Shown here piece after piece: positions 1 to 5,704 of a stretch of DNA of 6,159 nucleotides (within the stretch, counting starts at the first letter, position 1; each line of letters opens with the position of its first letter). The stretch is taken from NCBI GenBank assembly GCA_905236665.1, contig CAJONF010000168.1, positions 1-6,159 of the forward strand, read 5' to 3'. A program made the position numbers and the translations under genes. Below the pieces are notes generated by a model. That model worked only from the letters and a program-made list of their open reading frames with translations, made no database searches and had not been told where the DNA came from. Source of the DNA: an uncultured Selenomonadaceae bacterium (GTDB taxonomy: Bacteria > Bacillota > Negativicutes > Selenomonadales > Selenomonadaceae).

Positions 1-290
1 CAGAATTTTATTTTCGGGCGGAAAATTTTCAGCGGTACAGACGGAAATCCCGCGCCTGCGCCCACGTCTAAAAACTTTTCTGCGCCTTGGAAAAATTTTT
101 CATCCCACGCGCTTAAAGAATCTATCACGTGTTTGACTGCGAATTCATGCGGCTCGGTTATCGCCGTCAAATTCATTACGCGGTTCTGTTCAATCACCAG
201 CCGATAAAATTTCTCGAACTTGTCAAGTTGCGTGTCGTCCAGTTCCAAGCCGAAAATTTTTGCCGCCGCTGATAATTTTTCGCGAAACAT
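1..290 (-). CDS. rsmG: 16S rRNA (guanine-N7)-methyltransferase RsmG, N-terminal part (3' end outside window)
   Basis: RsmG (GidB) uses S-adenosylmethionine to methylate N7 of a guanine in the 530 loop of 16S rRNA (G527 in E. coli) and acts in the cytoplasm. Only 96 codons are visible. They include the family block NLTAIT at residues 40-45, then KHVIDSL at 53-59, and the SAM-binding motif I, LDVGAGAGFPSVPL, at 74-87. The family more often has GFPGIPL, so the S84 here is a small variation. The ATG at 288-290 is preceded by GGAG at 300-303 with a 9-base spacer. An ATG at 297-299 is followed almost at once by a stop, so it is not the start. The gene begins 22 bases after the mnmG stop with no terminator between, which fits the common mnmG-rsmG operon. 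Identification is secure despite the truncation. Confidence 0.95.
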   Translation of the reverse strand, partial: MFREKLSAAAKIFGLELDDTQLDKFEKFYRLVIEQNRVMNLTAITEPHEFAVKHVIDSLSAWDEKFFQGAEKFLDVGAGAGFPSVPLKIFRPKIKF

Positions 291-312
291 TTAAATCATC
301 TCCGAAAATATT

Positions 313-2184
313 TTAGCTTAACTTTGCAAGAGTTTCAAGCCAAACCAGTAAAACGGAAATATCTGCAGGGGATACGCCCGAAATTCGCGCAGCTTGCCCG
401 ATTGAGCGCGGGCGAATGGCAGAAAGTTTTTCACGAGCCTCCACGCGCAGATTTTTTAATGCGTTGTAGTCCACACTGTCGGGAATAATTTTATTTTCCA
501 GCCTGTCCAATTTCGCGGCAAGCTCTGCCTGTTTTTTTATGTAGCCTTCGTAAAAAATGCTAATTTCAACCTGCGCGGCGGCATCTGCAGAAATTTTCGG
601 CAAATCAAAAGCCGTGCAAAGTTTTTCATACGTGACAGACGGTCGGCGCAAAAGTTCACCAAGCGGCATTGCGTTATGAATTTCTCCCACGTTCAGCGCG
701 GAAAGTTTTTCGTTGACTTCAGCTGACGGCGTTAATTTTATTTCGTTAAGTCGTTGCATTGCTGAAAAAATTTCGTCGTGTTTAGTCTCGAAAAGTTTTT
801 TACGTTCCGGCGAGGCTAAACCGATTTTTATCGCGTGCGGAGTCAATCTCAAATCTGCGTTGTCCTGCCTTAGCAAAAGCCTGTATTCGGCGCGTGAAGT
901 CATCATGCGATAAGGTTCCTGTGTGCCCTTCGTGACAAGGTCGTCGATTAGCACGCCGATATAAGCTTCCGAACGTTTTAAAATCAGCGGCTCGGATTTT
1001 TTCACAAATGCCGCCGCATTTATTCCCGCGATTAATCCCTGCGCTGCCGCCTCCTCATAACCTGAAGTGCCGTTTGATTGTCCTGCAGAAAAAAATCCCG
1101 CGATTGTTTTAAATTCTAATGTCGGCTTGAGTTGCAACGGATCTAAGCAATCATATTCAATCGCGTAGCCCGCCCGCATGATTTTTGCACGTTCCAGCCC
1201 CGGTATCGTGTGCAGAAATTCTATTTGAACGTCCATTGGCATTGATGTTGACATACCTTGCACGTAAAATTCCTGCGTGTTCAATCCTTCCGGCTCCAAA
1301 AAAAGTTGGTGACGTTCTTTATCGGGGAAACGAATTATTTTTGATTCGATTGACGGGCAATAGCGCGGGCCAATTCCCTCAATGATTCCGTTCGCCATGG
1401 GTGCGCGATGTAAATTTTTTCTTAAGATTTCGTGCGTGCGTTCGTTCGTGTAAGTTAAGTAGCAGTTCACCGAATTTTTAACCGGTGTGCGTGTCATGAA
1501 GGAAAAATTTTGTGCAGGTTCGTCGCCGCGCTGAATTTCCATTTTGTCAAAGTCAAGCGTGCGTGCATCAACGCGAGCTGGTGTACCGGTTTTAAATCGC
1601 ATGAGCTTGACGCCCAAATTTTTTAACGCGGAAGAAAGTTTAACTGCCGCCCGTTGACCATTGGGACCGCCGTCAAAAATACTTTCGCCGATGATGATTC
1701 GCCCGCTCAAATAAGTTCCGCTTGCCAAAATCACCGCGTCGGATAAAAAAGTTTCGCCCGTCTCACAAGTTACTCCGATAATTTTATTTTCCTCGACCAA
1801 AATATTTTCAATCAACAGTTGTTTCAAGTCCAAGCCTTTGACATTTTCGCAAAAATTTTTCATCACAGCTTGATAAATTTTTTTATCAGCTTGAGCGCGC
1901 AGTGCACGAACTGCTGGACCTTTGCCGGTGTTAAGCGTGCGAAATTGTATGCAAGTTTCATCAGCGGCAATTCCCATTTGCCCACCCAGCGCGTCGATTT
2001 CTCGAACAAGATGACCTTTTGCCGGACCGCCGATTGACGGATTGCAAGGCATCATCGCCAAATTCTCTAAAGATAAAGTCGTAAGCAAAGTTTTGCAACC
2101 CAGCCGCGCCGCGGCAAGAGCCGCCTCAATCCCCGCGTGCCCCGCGCCGATTACTATTACGTCATATTTATCTGCTATGAACAA
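313..2184 (-). CDS. mnmG: tRNA uridine-5-carboxymethylaminomethyl(34) synthesis enzyme MnmG
   Basis: MnmG (GidA) works with the GTPase MnmE to install carboxymethylaminomethyl groups on the wobble uridine of certain tRNAs, using FAD and NADH, in the cytoplasm. The product is 623 residues, normal for the family. Visible motifs are the FAD-binding GAGHAG at residues 13-18, the signature PCNPSIGGPAKG at 46-57, GPRYCPSIE at 272-280, EPEGLNTQEFYVQGMSTS at 297-314, and AGQSNGTSGYEEAAAQG at 367-383. The C-terminal helical domain ends in ARISGVSPADISVLL. Cys47 and Cys276 correspond to the two conserved cysteines of the E. coli enzyme. The usual AGQING reads AGQSNG here. The start is TTG: the dinucleotide-binding fold begins a few codons later, no in-frame ATG precedes it, and a strong ribosome binding site lies 9 bases upstream. 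The gene has its own promoter and is followed by rsmG. mnmE is not next to it here. Confidence 0.98.
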   Translation of the reverse strand: MFIADKYDVIVIGAGHAGIEAALAAARLGCKTLLTTLSLENLAMMPCNPSIGGPAKGHLVREIDALGGQMGIAADETCIQFRTLNTGKGPAVRALRAQADKKIYQAVMKNFCENVKGLDLKQLLIENILVEENKIIGVTCETGETFLSDAVILASGTYLSGRIIIGESIFDGGPNGQRAAVKLSSALKNLGVKLMRFKTGTPARVDARTLDFDKMEIQRGDEPAQNFSFMTRTPVKNSVNCYLTYTNERTHEILRKNLHRAPMANGIIEGIGPRYCPSIESKIIRFPDKERHQLFLEPEGLNTQEFYVQGMSTSMPMDVQIEFLHTIPGLERAKIMRAGYAIEYDCLDPLQLKPTLEFKTIAGFFSAGQSNGTSGYEEAAAQGLIAGINAAAFVKKSEPLILKRSEAYIGVLIDDLVTKGTQEPYRMMTSRAEYRLLLRQDNADLRLTPHAIKIGLASPERKKLFETKHDEIFSAMQRLNEIKLTPSAEVNEKLSALNVGEIHNAMPLGELLRRPSVTYEKLCTAFDLPKISADAAAQVEISIFYEGYIKKQAELAAKLDRLENKIIPDSVDYNALKNLRVEAREKLSAIRPRSIGQAARISGVSPADISVLLVWLETLAKLS

Positions 2185-2193
2185 ATTTATTTT

Positions 2194-2202
2194 CCTCTCC
2201 TC
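2194..2202 (-). promoter_or_regulatory. Ribosome binding site that fixes the TTG start of mnmG
   Basis: On the minus strand this reads GAGGAGAGG, a near-ideal Shine-Dalgarno sequence, ending 9 bases before the TTG at 2182-2184. The only ATG nearby in the leader (2216-2218) opens a five-codon frame that stops at 2201-2203, so it cannot serve mnmG. This site is the main reason for calling the TTG as the start. Confidence 0.8.
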
Positions 2203-2216
2203 AAAAAATTTTTTTC

Positions 2217-2245
2217 ATTCTACCACGAAACTTTTTTATAGGCAA
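2217..2245 (-). promoter_or_regulatory. Predicted sigma-70-type promoter for mnmG-rsmG
   Basis: On the minus strand TTGCCT (2240-2245) and TAGAAT (2217-2222) are separated by exactly 17 bases. They match the -35 and -10 consensus at 4 of 6 and 5 of 6 positions. The start of transcription would fall near 2210, giving a leader of about 26 bases that holds the ribosome binding site. The first two bases of the -35 box are the last Ts of the upstream gene's terminator. This is a prediction from sequence only. Confidence 0.55.
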
Positions 2246-2274
2246 AAAAAAACCCGCCGAAAATTTTCAACGGG
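2244..2274 (-). terminator. Rho-independent terminator after the GH32 gene
   Basis: On the minus strand a hairpin spans 2274 to 2253. The left arm starts CCCGTTGAAAA and the right arm ends TTTTCGGCGGG. The arms are fully complementary when two U-G pairs are allowed, and an AT-rich centre forms the loop. It is followed directly by nine Ts (2252-2244). It lies 27 bases past the stop codon of the GH32 gene and separates sugar metabolism from the mnmG unit. The plus strand also has a T run after the hairpin (from 2279), but no plus-strand gene needs it. Confidence 0.85.
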
Positions 2275-2301
2275 GAAATTTTTTTCAACAGCTGATAAAT
2301 T

Positions 2302-3855
2302 TTATTTGTAGGTGAACTTGCCAAGCTCCCAAACTTTTCCGGAAATTCTCTGGAGCGGTTTGTCGCCGGAAATTTCAAGCACGGGAGCAACATCTTCTTC
2401 AGGATAAACAAGGAGACTGCAAGCTTCTTCGCCGTCCTGCAGGAAGAGTTCGATAACGGATTTATCGACGAAGAGACGGAAATTAAGTTCAAGGTTTGTG
2501 AAGAGCTTAAACTTGCGAGTACCGATATTAACGTCGGTGTTTTTGCCGTCACTGAATGGACGAATGCCTTTACCGCCGAGCTTCATACCTTCGCGATCGA
2601 GCATCAAGATTTGGTTATCGCGGTCGTATTTAATGACGAATTTTTCTTCGCCCCATTTAACAGCAACTTCAGCTTTGCGAGCCGCGCCAAAAGTAAGAGT
2701 AAGTTCGGTTTCTGAGGCTTCGGGCAATTTGACGACAGTATTTTGTCCGTTGGAAACGTCAACATCGGTGCGGGTTTGGCGCAGGGCTTTCATCTCTTCA
2801 ACAGGCTGACTGCGAACTTTCCCCTGATGAATTGTAAGTTCACGCGGCATTGTCAAAGAATAAAGCCAGCCGTCTTCCGCAGATTCAACAGTATCAGTAA
2901 GGTCGGGCATACCAACCCAACCAATCATAATATGGCGCGCTTCATTTGCGAAAACTTGCGGCGAATAGAAATCAAAGCCCTTGTCGAGTTCGTGGAATTT
3001 ACCGTGAATCATATCAAGGCTATCAACGGAGAAATGCCCGATGAAATATCCGGCGAGGCAGTGATTTTGATATTTAAGTTCTTCATGCTTGACGCCTTGT
3101 GGGCAGACAATCAAAACGTCCATATCTTCAAACTGCAGAAGGTTGGGACATTCCCACATATAACCGAAATCATAATAATCGGTTTTGACTTCGCCAAGCA
3201 ATTCCCAGCCGCCTTCAGCTTTTTCTCTGTAGATAAGGACAGCACCATTGGTCGGGCGCGAAGATTTTGCCGGATCGCTCATGCGCTGTGCCGCCATTGC
3301 GAAATAACGGACGCCGTTACGATAGAAGAAGTTAGGATCTCTGAAATGCGCGGTGTAACCTTCGGGGTTGCCGTAAACTTGAATTTCATCTAACGTAATA
3401 GAGCCATCCTCTTGAAGTGTGCCAAAACGCTGTGCAACGGTGCGGACATAATTTTCGTCGCGGGCGTTGCAGGTGTAGAAAACGCGAACTTTGCCATCTT
3501 CGACGAAACCGCAACCGCTGTGGCAACCGTCTTTGTCGTGCTCATCTCTGGGCCAGAGAGAGAGTTCCGGCATGGTGTAGTTGATGAAATCTTTTGTGGC
3601 GGTGTGCATCCAGGATTTATTTTTATGCCATTGCTGATTTTCGGGAACGGGATTCCATTGACAGAAAATGTGATAGGTGCCGTCGCAACAGCAAAGACCG
3701 TTCGGGTCGCTAATCAGCGAATGGGGCGCGTCAATGTGGAAGTAATTGTGCCAGCGCGTAGTATAGGGAATTTCCCCGCGAACGCGTTCATCAACAGCCT
3801 GTTTGTTGAACTTCGCCTTGATGTTTTCCAAGGTTTCACCGGATTTTTTTGCCAT
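2302..3855 (-). CDS. scrB: GH32 beta-fructosidase, probably sucrose-6-phosphate hydrolase
   Basis: GH32 enzymes hydrolyse beta-fructofuranosyl bonds in sucrose, sucrose-6-phosphate or fructans. This 517-residue protein has the three catalytic blocks of the five-bladed propeller: SLISDPNGL with the nucleophile Asp50, FRDPNFFY with the transition-state stabiliser Asp173, and WECPNLL with the acid/base Glu235. DFYSPQVF at 295-302 and GWVGMP at 312-317 are also typical. The C-terminal beta-sandwich carries FRLFVDKSVIELFLQDGE at 459-476. There is no signal peptide, so it should act in the cytoplasm. With a sucrose-type PTS permease nearby, sucrose-6-phosphate is the likeliest substrate, giving glucose-6-phosphate and fructose. 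Intracellular invertase or fructanase activity cannot be excluded. The nucleophile block has Ser49 where most members have Asn (NDPNG). The ATG follows AAGGAGGA by about 6 bases. I see no convincing promoter in the 87-base gap upstream, so it is probably co-transcribed with the oxidoreductase gene. Confidence 0.9.
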   Translation of the reverse strand: MAKKSGETLENIKAKFNKQAVDERVRGEIPYTTRWHNYFHIDAPHSLISDPNGLCCCDGTYHIFCQWNPVPENQQWHKNKSWMHTATKDFINYTMPELSLWPRDEHDKDGCHSGCGFVEDGKVRVFYTCNARDENYVRTVAQRFGTLQEDGSITLDEIQVYGNPEGYTAHFRDPNFFYRNGVRYFAMAAQRMSDPAKSSRPTNGAVLIYREKAEGGWELLGEVKTDYYDFGYMWECPNLLQFEDMDVLIVCPQGVKHEELKYQNHCLAGYFIGHFSVDSLDMIHGKFHELDKGFDFYSPQVFANEARHIMIGWVGMPDLTDTVESAEDGWLYSLTMPRELTIHQGKVRSQPVEEMKALRQTRTDVDVSNGQNTVVKLPEASETELTLTFGAARKAEVAVKWGEEKFVIKYDRDNQILMLDREGMKLGGKGIRPFSDGKNTDVNIGTRKFKLFTNLELNFRLFVDKSVIELFLQDGEEACSLLVYPEEDVAPVLEISGDKPLQRISGKVWELGKFTYK

Positions 3856-3873
3856 AAAAATTCCTCCTTAACT

Positions 3874-3930
3874 TTACCCTGCAGTTATATAACTTCTCTT
3901 ATGAGCGGGAAGAGCCGCCCAATCGATTTC
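3874..3930 (-). pseudogene. Remnant: second copy of the oxidoreductase 3' end (last 18 codons plus stop)
   Basis: Just past the TGA of the oxidoreductase (3943-3945), after four codons and in the same frame, the sequence encodes EIDWAALPAHKRSYITAG and then TAA. This aligns without gaps to the true C-terminus, EIDWEKIPAYKRSYVSQG plus TGA (3999-3943). I count 37 of 57 identical bases and 11 of 18 identical residues. Many differences are silent (GAG/GAA, ATT/ATC, AAA/AAG, TAC/TAT) and several others are conservative (I/L, V/I, S/T). That pattern comes from selection on a protein, so this is best read as the tail of a diverged paralogue whose body was lost. It has no start codon or ribosome binding site of its own. 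Its TAA lies 18 bases before the GH32 start, a normal operon spacing, which suggests the lost gene was once the direct neighbour of scrB. Confidence 0.75.
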
Positions 3931-3942
3931 TCTAACACAAAC

Positions 3943-5433
3943 TCAGCCCTGGCTAACGTAACTTCTTTTATATGCGGGAATTTTCTCCCAATCAATCTCA
4001 TTTGCCGCCACGCGATTTTGAATGCCAAATGCCGCCGCAATACCTGCTGCCTCACCAATACTTGCACACGTTGGCTGAATCCGCATTGACGCCTGCAAAA
4101 TAAAGCTTGCACTGATACAACGACCCGCGACAATAAGATTGCTAATTTTCTCAGTTATAAGTGCACGATAAGGAATTTCATAAAAGCCGCCCGCCGGAAG
4201 TTTTTCAGAAACTTTTTCGCCGTGAGCGTCGATAAACCACGCTGTACGACAAACTGCGTCGGGAAAACGGCTTTGATTGTGGTAATCGTCTTCAACCATA
4301 TAATATTTTCCGCGAATTCGCCACGACTCACGAGCACCGAGCATGACAGCTTCACGGCTTATAAATGCGTTTTCAAATCCTGGTAAATGTTTAATCAAAT
4401 AGCGGGCGATATTTCTCATCATCTTCCGCCCAAAAGTAACGGCTTTACTGTAGCTAATTGGATCGGTTGCGGAGAATTTAACGGGAATTTCGGGACAGTT
4501 CATGCTCATCACGCCGTTTTTGCCTATAATCGTGTAGGCTTGCATATATTCTGCCTCTTCTTGCGTAATTTCGCCCGTTTCCACGCCGCGAGCCATGAAA
4601 GTTTCCAGCTTGTAACGTTGTTTACGGTGCATAGCTTCGGCAATTTCAAAGTAGGGGAGCTTAGATTTACACCAATCTTCTTGCAGTTCAATAGCAACGT
4701 ATTGATAAAGTTTTTGCGTATCAATGCCGCCCATTTCAAAACGAAAACTAAGCGGCTGATTATTTCCTGTCTTTTCATAGCCGCGTTCATAATCGACGCC
4801 TACATTTCGGGCAAGATAAGCGTCGCCCGTTGCGTCAATGAAAGTTTTAGCAGTTATCGCCGCCAGACCCGCAATAGTTTGAACAATAACTGCAGAAATT
4901 TTTCCGCCGGAAGTCAGTGAATCAACAACGACCGTTTGATATAAAACGTCAACGCCGGTTTCTTCGCACATTTCATCATGAATCAGGCATAAAATTTCGG
5001 GATTGTGCCATGTCTGTTGAGTTACGCCGTCGAAAGGTTCAATTCCTTTTTCTCTCAATCTCTTTTTCAATTCGGCAACATAAGGCGTGTCGGAGTTGGG
5101 GGCGTGAGTGTCCATAAAAGGATAGACGCAACCGAGTACACCGAGTCCACCGAGCGCAATTCCGCGTTCAATGAGCACAACGCGAACGCCATTTTTAGCC
5201 GCATTGACAGCCGCCGCAGTGCCTGCAGGACCGCCTCCGCAGACGCAAACATCAGCAGAACAAAGCACGGGAATATTTTTGCCCGCGTATTTAATTGACT
5301 TGCCGGAAACTTTTTCTGCCGCCTCTGCACGCGTTGTATCAGTTGAGCCGCTCAAAACAACTCCAGCCGCGGTAACGCCCGCCAATTTTAACAGGTCGCG
5401 GCGTGAAATCGGAATAGAAAAATTTTGCACCAT
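3943..5433 (-). CDS. Tat-exported FAD-dependent oxidoreductase, substrate unknown (PF12831 type)
   Basis: This 496-residue flavoprotein begins with a twin-arginine signal: SRRDLLK at residues 10-16, a hydrophobic stretch AGVTAAGVVLSG, and an AEA cleavage site at 36-38. It should therefore be exported folded, with FAD bound. The Rossmann segment is VCVCGGGPAGTAAA at 62-75, with Glu89 placed to bind the FAD ribose. FIDATGDAYLA at 199-209 and ARESWRI at 367-373 are typical of the family. The C-terminal FAD block is NLIVAGRCISASFILQAS at 432-449, followed by MRIQPTCASIGEAAG at 450-464. The ATG at 5431-5433 is chosen because GAGAGG (5443-5448) lies 9 bases upstream. An in-frame TTG at 5469 would add 12 residues before the signal and has no such site. 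The gene sits between a sugar permease and its hydrolase, but nothing in the sequence ties it to sucrose. The reaction cannot be named from sequence. Confidence 0.85.
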   Translation of the reverse strand: MVQNFSIPISRRDLLKLAGVTAAGVVLSGSTDTTRAEAAEKVSGKSIKYAGKNIPVLCSADVCVCGGGPAGTAAAVNAAKNGVRVVLIERGIALGGLGVLGCVYPFMDTHAPNSDTPYVAELKKRLREKGIEPFDGVTQQTWHNPEILCLIHDEMCEETGVDVLYQTVVVDSLTSGGKISAVIVQTIAGLAAITAKTFIDATGDAYLARNVGVDYERGYEKTGNNQPLSFRFEMGGIDTQKLYQYVAIELQEDWCKSKLPYFEIAEAMHRKQRYKLETFMARGVETGEITQEEAEYMQAYTIIGKNGVMSMNCPEIPVKFSATDPISYSKAVTFGRKMMRNIARYLIKHLPGFENAFISREAVMLGARESWRIRGKYYMVEDDYHNQSRFPDAVCRTAWFIDAHGEKVSEKLPAGGFYEIPYRALITEKISNLIVAGRCISASFILQASMRIQPTCASIGEAAGIAAAFGIQNRVAANEIDWEKIPAYKRSYVSQG

Positions 5434-5446
5434 AATTCTTAACCTC

Positions 5447-5527
5447 TCAACTAAATAATGATTTGACAAATATTGCGCAGATAGCCGCCATTGTTGTCAA
5501 CGACAAATCACGAACGCATTTGCCCAT
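5447..5527 (-). CDS. Possible small ORF (26 codons, hydrophobic), coupled to the oxidoreductase gene
   Basis: From the ATG at 5525-5527 an open frame encodes MGKCVRDLSLTTMAAIC followed by AIFVKSLFS and then TGA. It has a mildly hydrophobic middle flanked by basic residues, so it might be a short membrane peptide. The frame stays open upstream to a TAA at 5561-5563, so a start at TTG 5545 or TTG 5554 is also possible. The stop codon (5447-5449) overlaps the GAGAGG ribosome binding site of the oxidoreductase, an arrangement typical of translational coupling. Against it: no good Shine-Dalgarno precedes any candidate start (only AAGG directly beside the ATG), and the frame is short enough to arise by chance. 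It could also be the 3' remnant of a larger gene. I do not recognise the peptide. Confidence 0.35.
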   Translation of the reverse strand: MGKCVRDLSLTTMAAICAIFVKSLFS

Positions 5528-5539
5528 GCCTTCAATGCG
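5461..5539. promoter_or_regulatory. Cluster of short inverted repeats upstream of the oxidoreductase (possible operator or leader structure)
   Basis: Three dyads lie in this stretch. ATTTGACAAAT at 5461-5471 is palindromic around one base. TTGTCAACGACAA at 5494-5506 has 5-base arms and contains, on the minus strand, a perfect -35 hexamer TTGACA (5495-5500). CGCATT at 5515-5520 pairs with AATGCG at 5534-5539 around a 13-base loop that contains the ATG of the small ORF. The only -10 candidate for the TTGACA is CAATAT (5470-5475), at a poor 19-base spacing. Together these could be a promoter with operators, or they could be chance features of a coding stretch. Confidence 0.25.
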
Positions 5540-5562
5540 ATTCAATCTAGTCAATTTTATTT

Positions 5563-5670
5563 AAAAAGAACCGCGCCCTTCTATCAGTTATGAGTTAGGG
5601 GTTATGAGTTAGGAGTTAAATTAATTCCTAACTCCTCACTCATAACTCCTCACTAAAAGAGCGGGCGCGG
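5563..5670 (-). terminator. Terminator after the PTS permease gene, loop enlarged by a repeat insert
   Basis: CCGCGCCC at 5571-5578 and GGGCGCGG at 5663-5670 form a perfect 8-bp GC-rich stem. On the minus strand it is followed by TTCTTTTT (5570-5563), as in a rho-independent terminator for the permease gene, whose stop lies 35 bases upstream. TTCT (5579-5582) can pair further with AGAG (5658-5661) if C5662 is bulged; one of those four pairs is a G-U wobble in plus-strand RNA and a mismatch in minus-strand RNA. If the 69-bp heptamer array is removed in thought, the hairpin closes with a six-base loop. The plus strand also has a T run (5675-5679) after the stem, so it may work in both directions. 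Whether the enlarged loop still terminates well is not known. Confidence 0.65.
5586..5654. repeat. Inverted array of heptamer repeats (4 + 4 units), 69 bp
   Basis: Four heptamers (AGTTATG, AGTTAGG, GGTTATG, AGTTAGG) run from 5586 to 5613. A 13-base AT-rich centre follows at 5614-5626. Four heptamers in reverse complement (CCTAACT, CCTCACT, CATAACT, CCTCACT) then run from 5627 to 5654. The units fit AGTKAKG with one exception. The arms fold into a long imperfect hairpin: GAGTTAGGA (5606-5614) pairs perfectly with 5626-5634, and AGTTATGAGT (5586-5595) with 5638-5647. No gene lies inside and I see no flanking target duplication. Heptamer short tandem repeats of this general kind are known from intergenic DNA of several bacteria, best described in cyanobacteria. 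Other copies elsewhere in this genome would be expected. Confidence 0.85.
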
Positions 5671-5704
5671 CAACTTTTTAAACTAAGCGGTGATGATTTA
5701 GAAA

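Noticed and set aside
2201..2218. Five-codon leader ORF ahead of mnmG
   Set aside because: Its ATG overlaps the predicted -10 box, so it would not be transcribed, and it has no ribosome binding site.
2743..3393. Plus-strand open frame of 216 codons
   Set aside because: It lies wholly antisense to the GH32 gene, shows no family motif and has no convincing ribosome binding site.
3943..3945. Read-through or selenocysteine at the oxidoreductase TGA, giving a longer protein with two tails
   Set aside because: The first tail already ends where the second one does in alignment, the position is not a redox site, and I see no SECIS-like hairpin directly after the TGA. A paralogue remnant explains the open frame better.
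3412..4089. Plus-strand open frame of 225 codons
   Set aside because: It spans the minus-strand GH32 start, the intergenic gap and the oxidoreductase end, has no recognisable domain, and both opposite-strand genes have clear catalytic motifs. It is a shadow frame.
4387..4920. Plus-strand open frame of 177 codons
   Set aside because: It is antisense to the middle of the oxidoreductase, with composition expected of a shadow and no motif.
5434..5469. Longer oxidoreductase N-terminus from TTG at 5469
   Set aside because: It would put 12 extra residues before the Tat signal, has no ribosome binding site at the right distance, and the ATG at 5433 has a good one.
5586..5654. CRISPR array
   Set aside because: The units are contiguous 7-mers in inverted orientation without spacers, and no cas gene is present.
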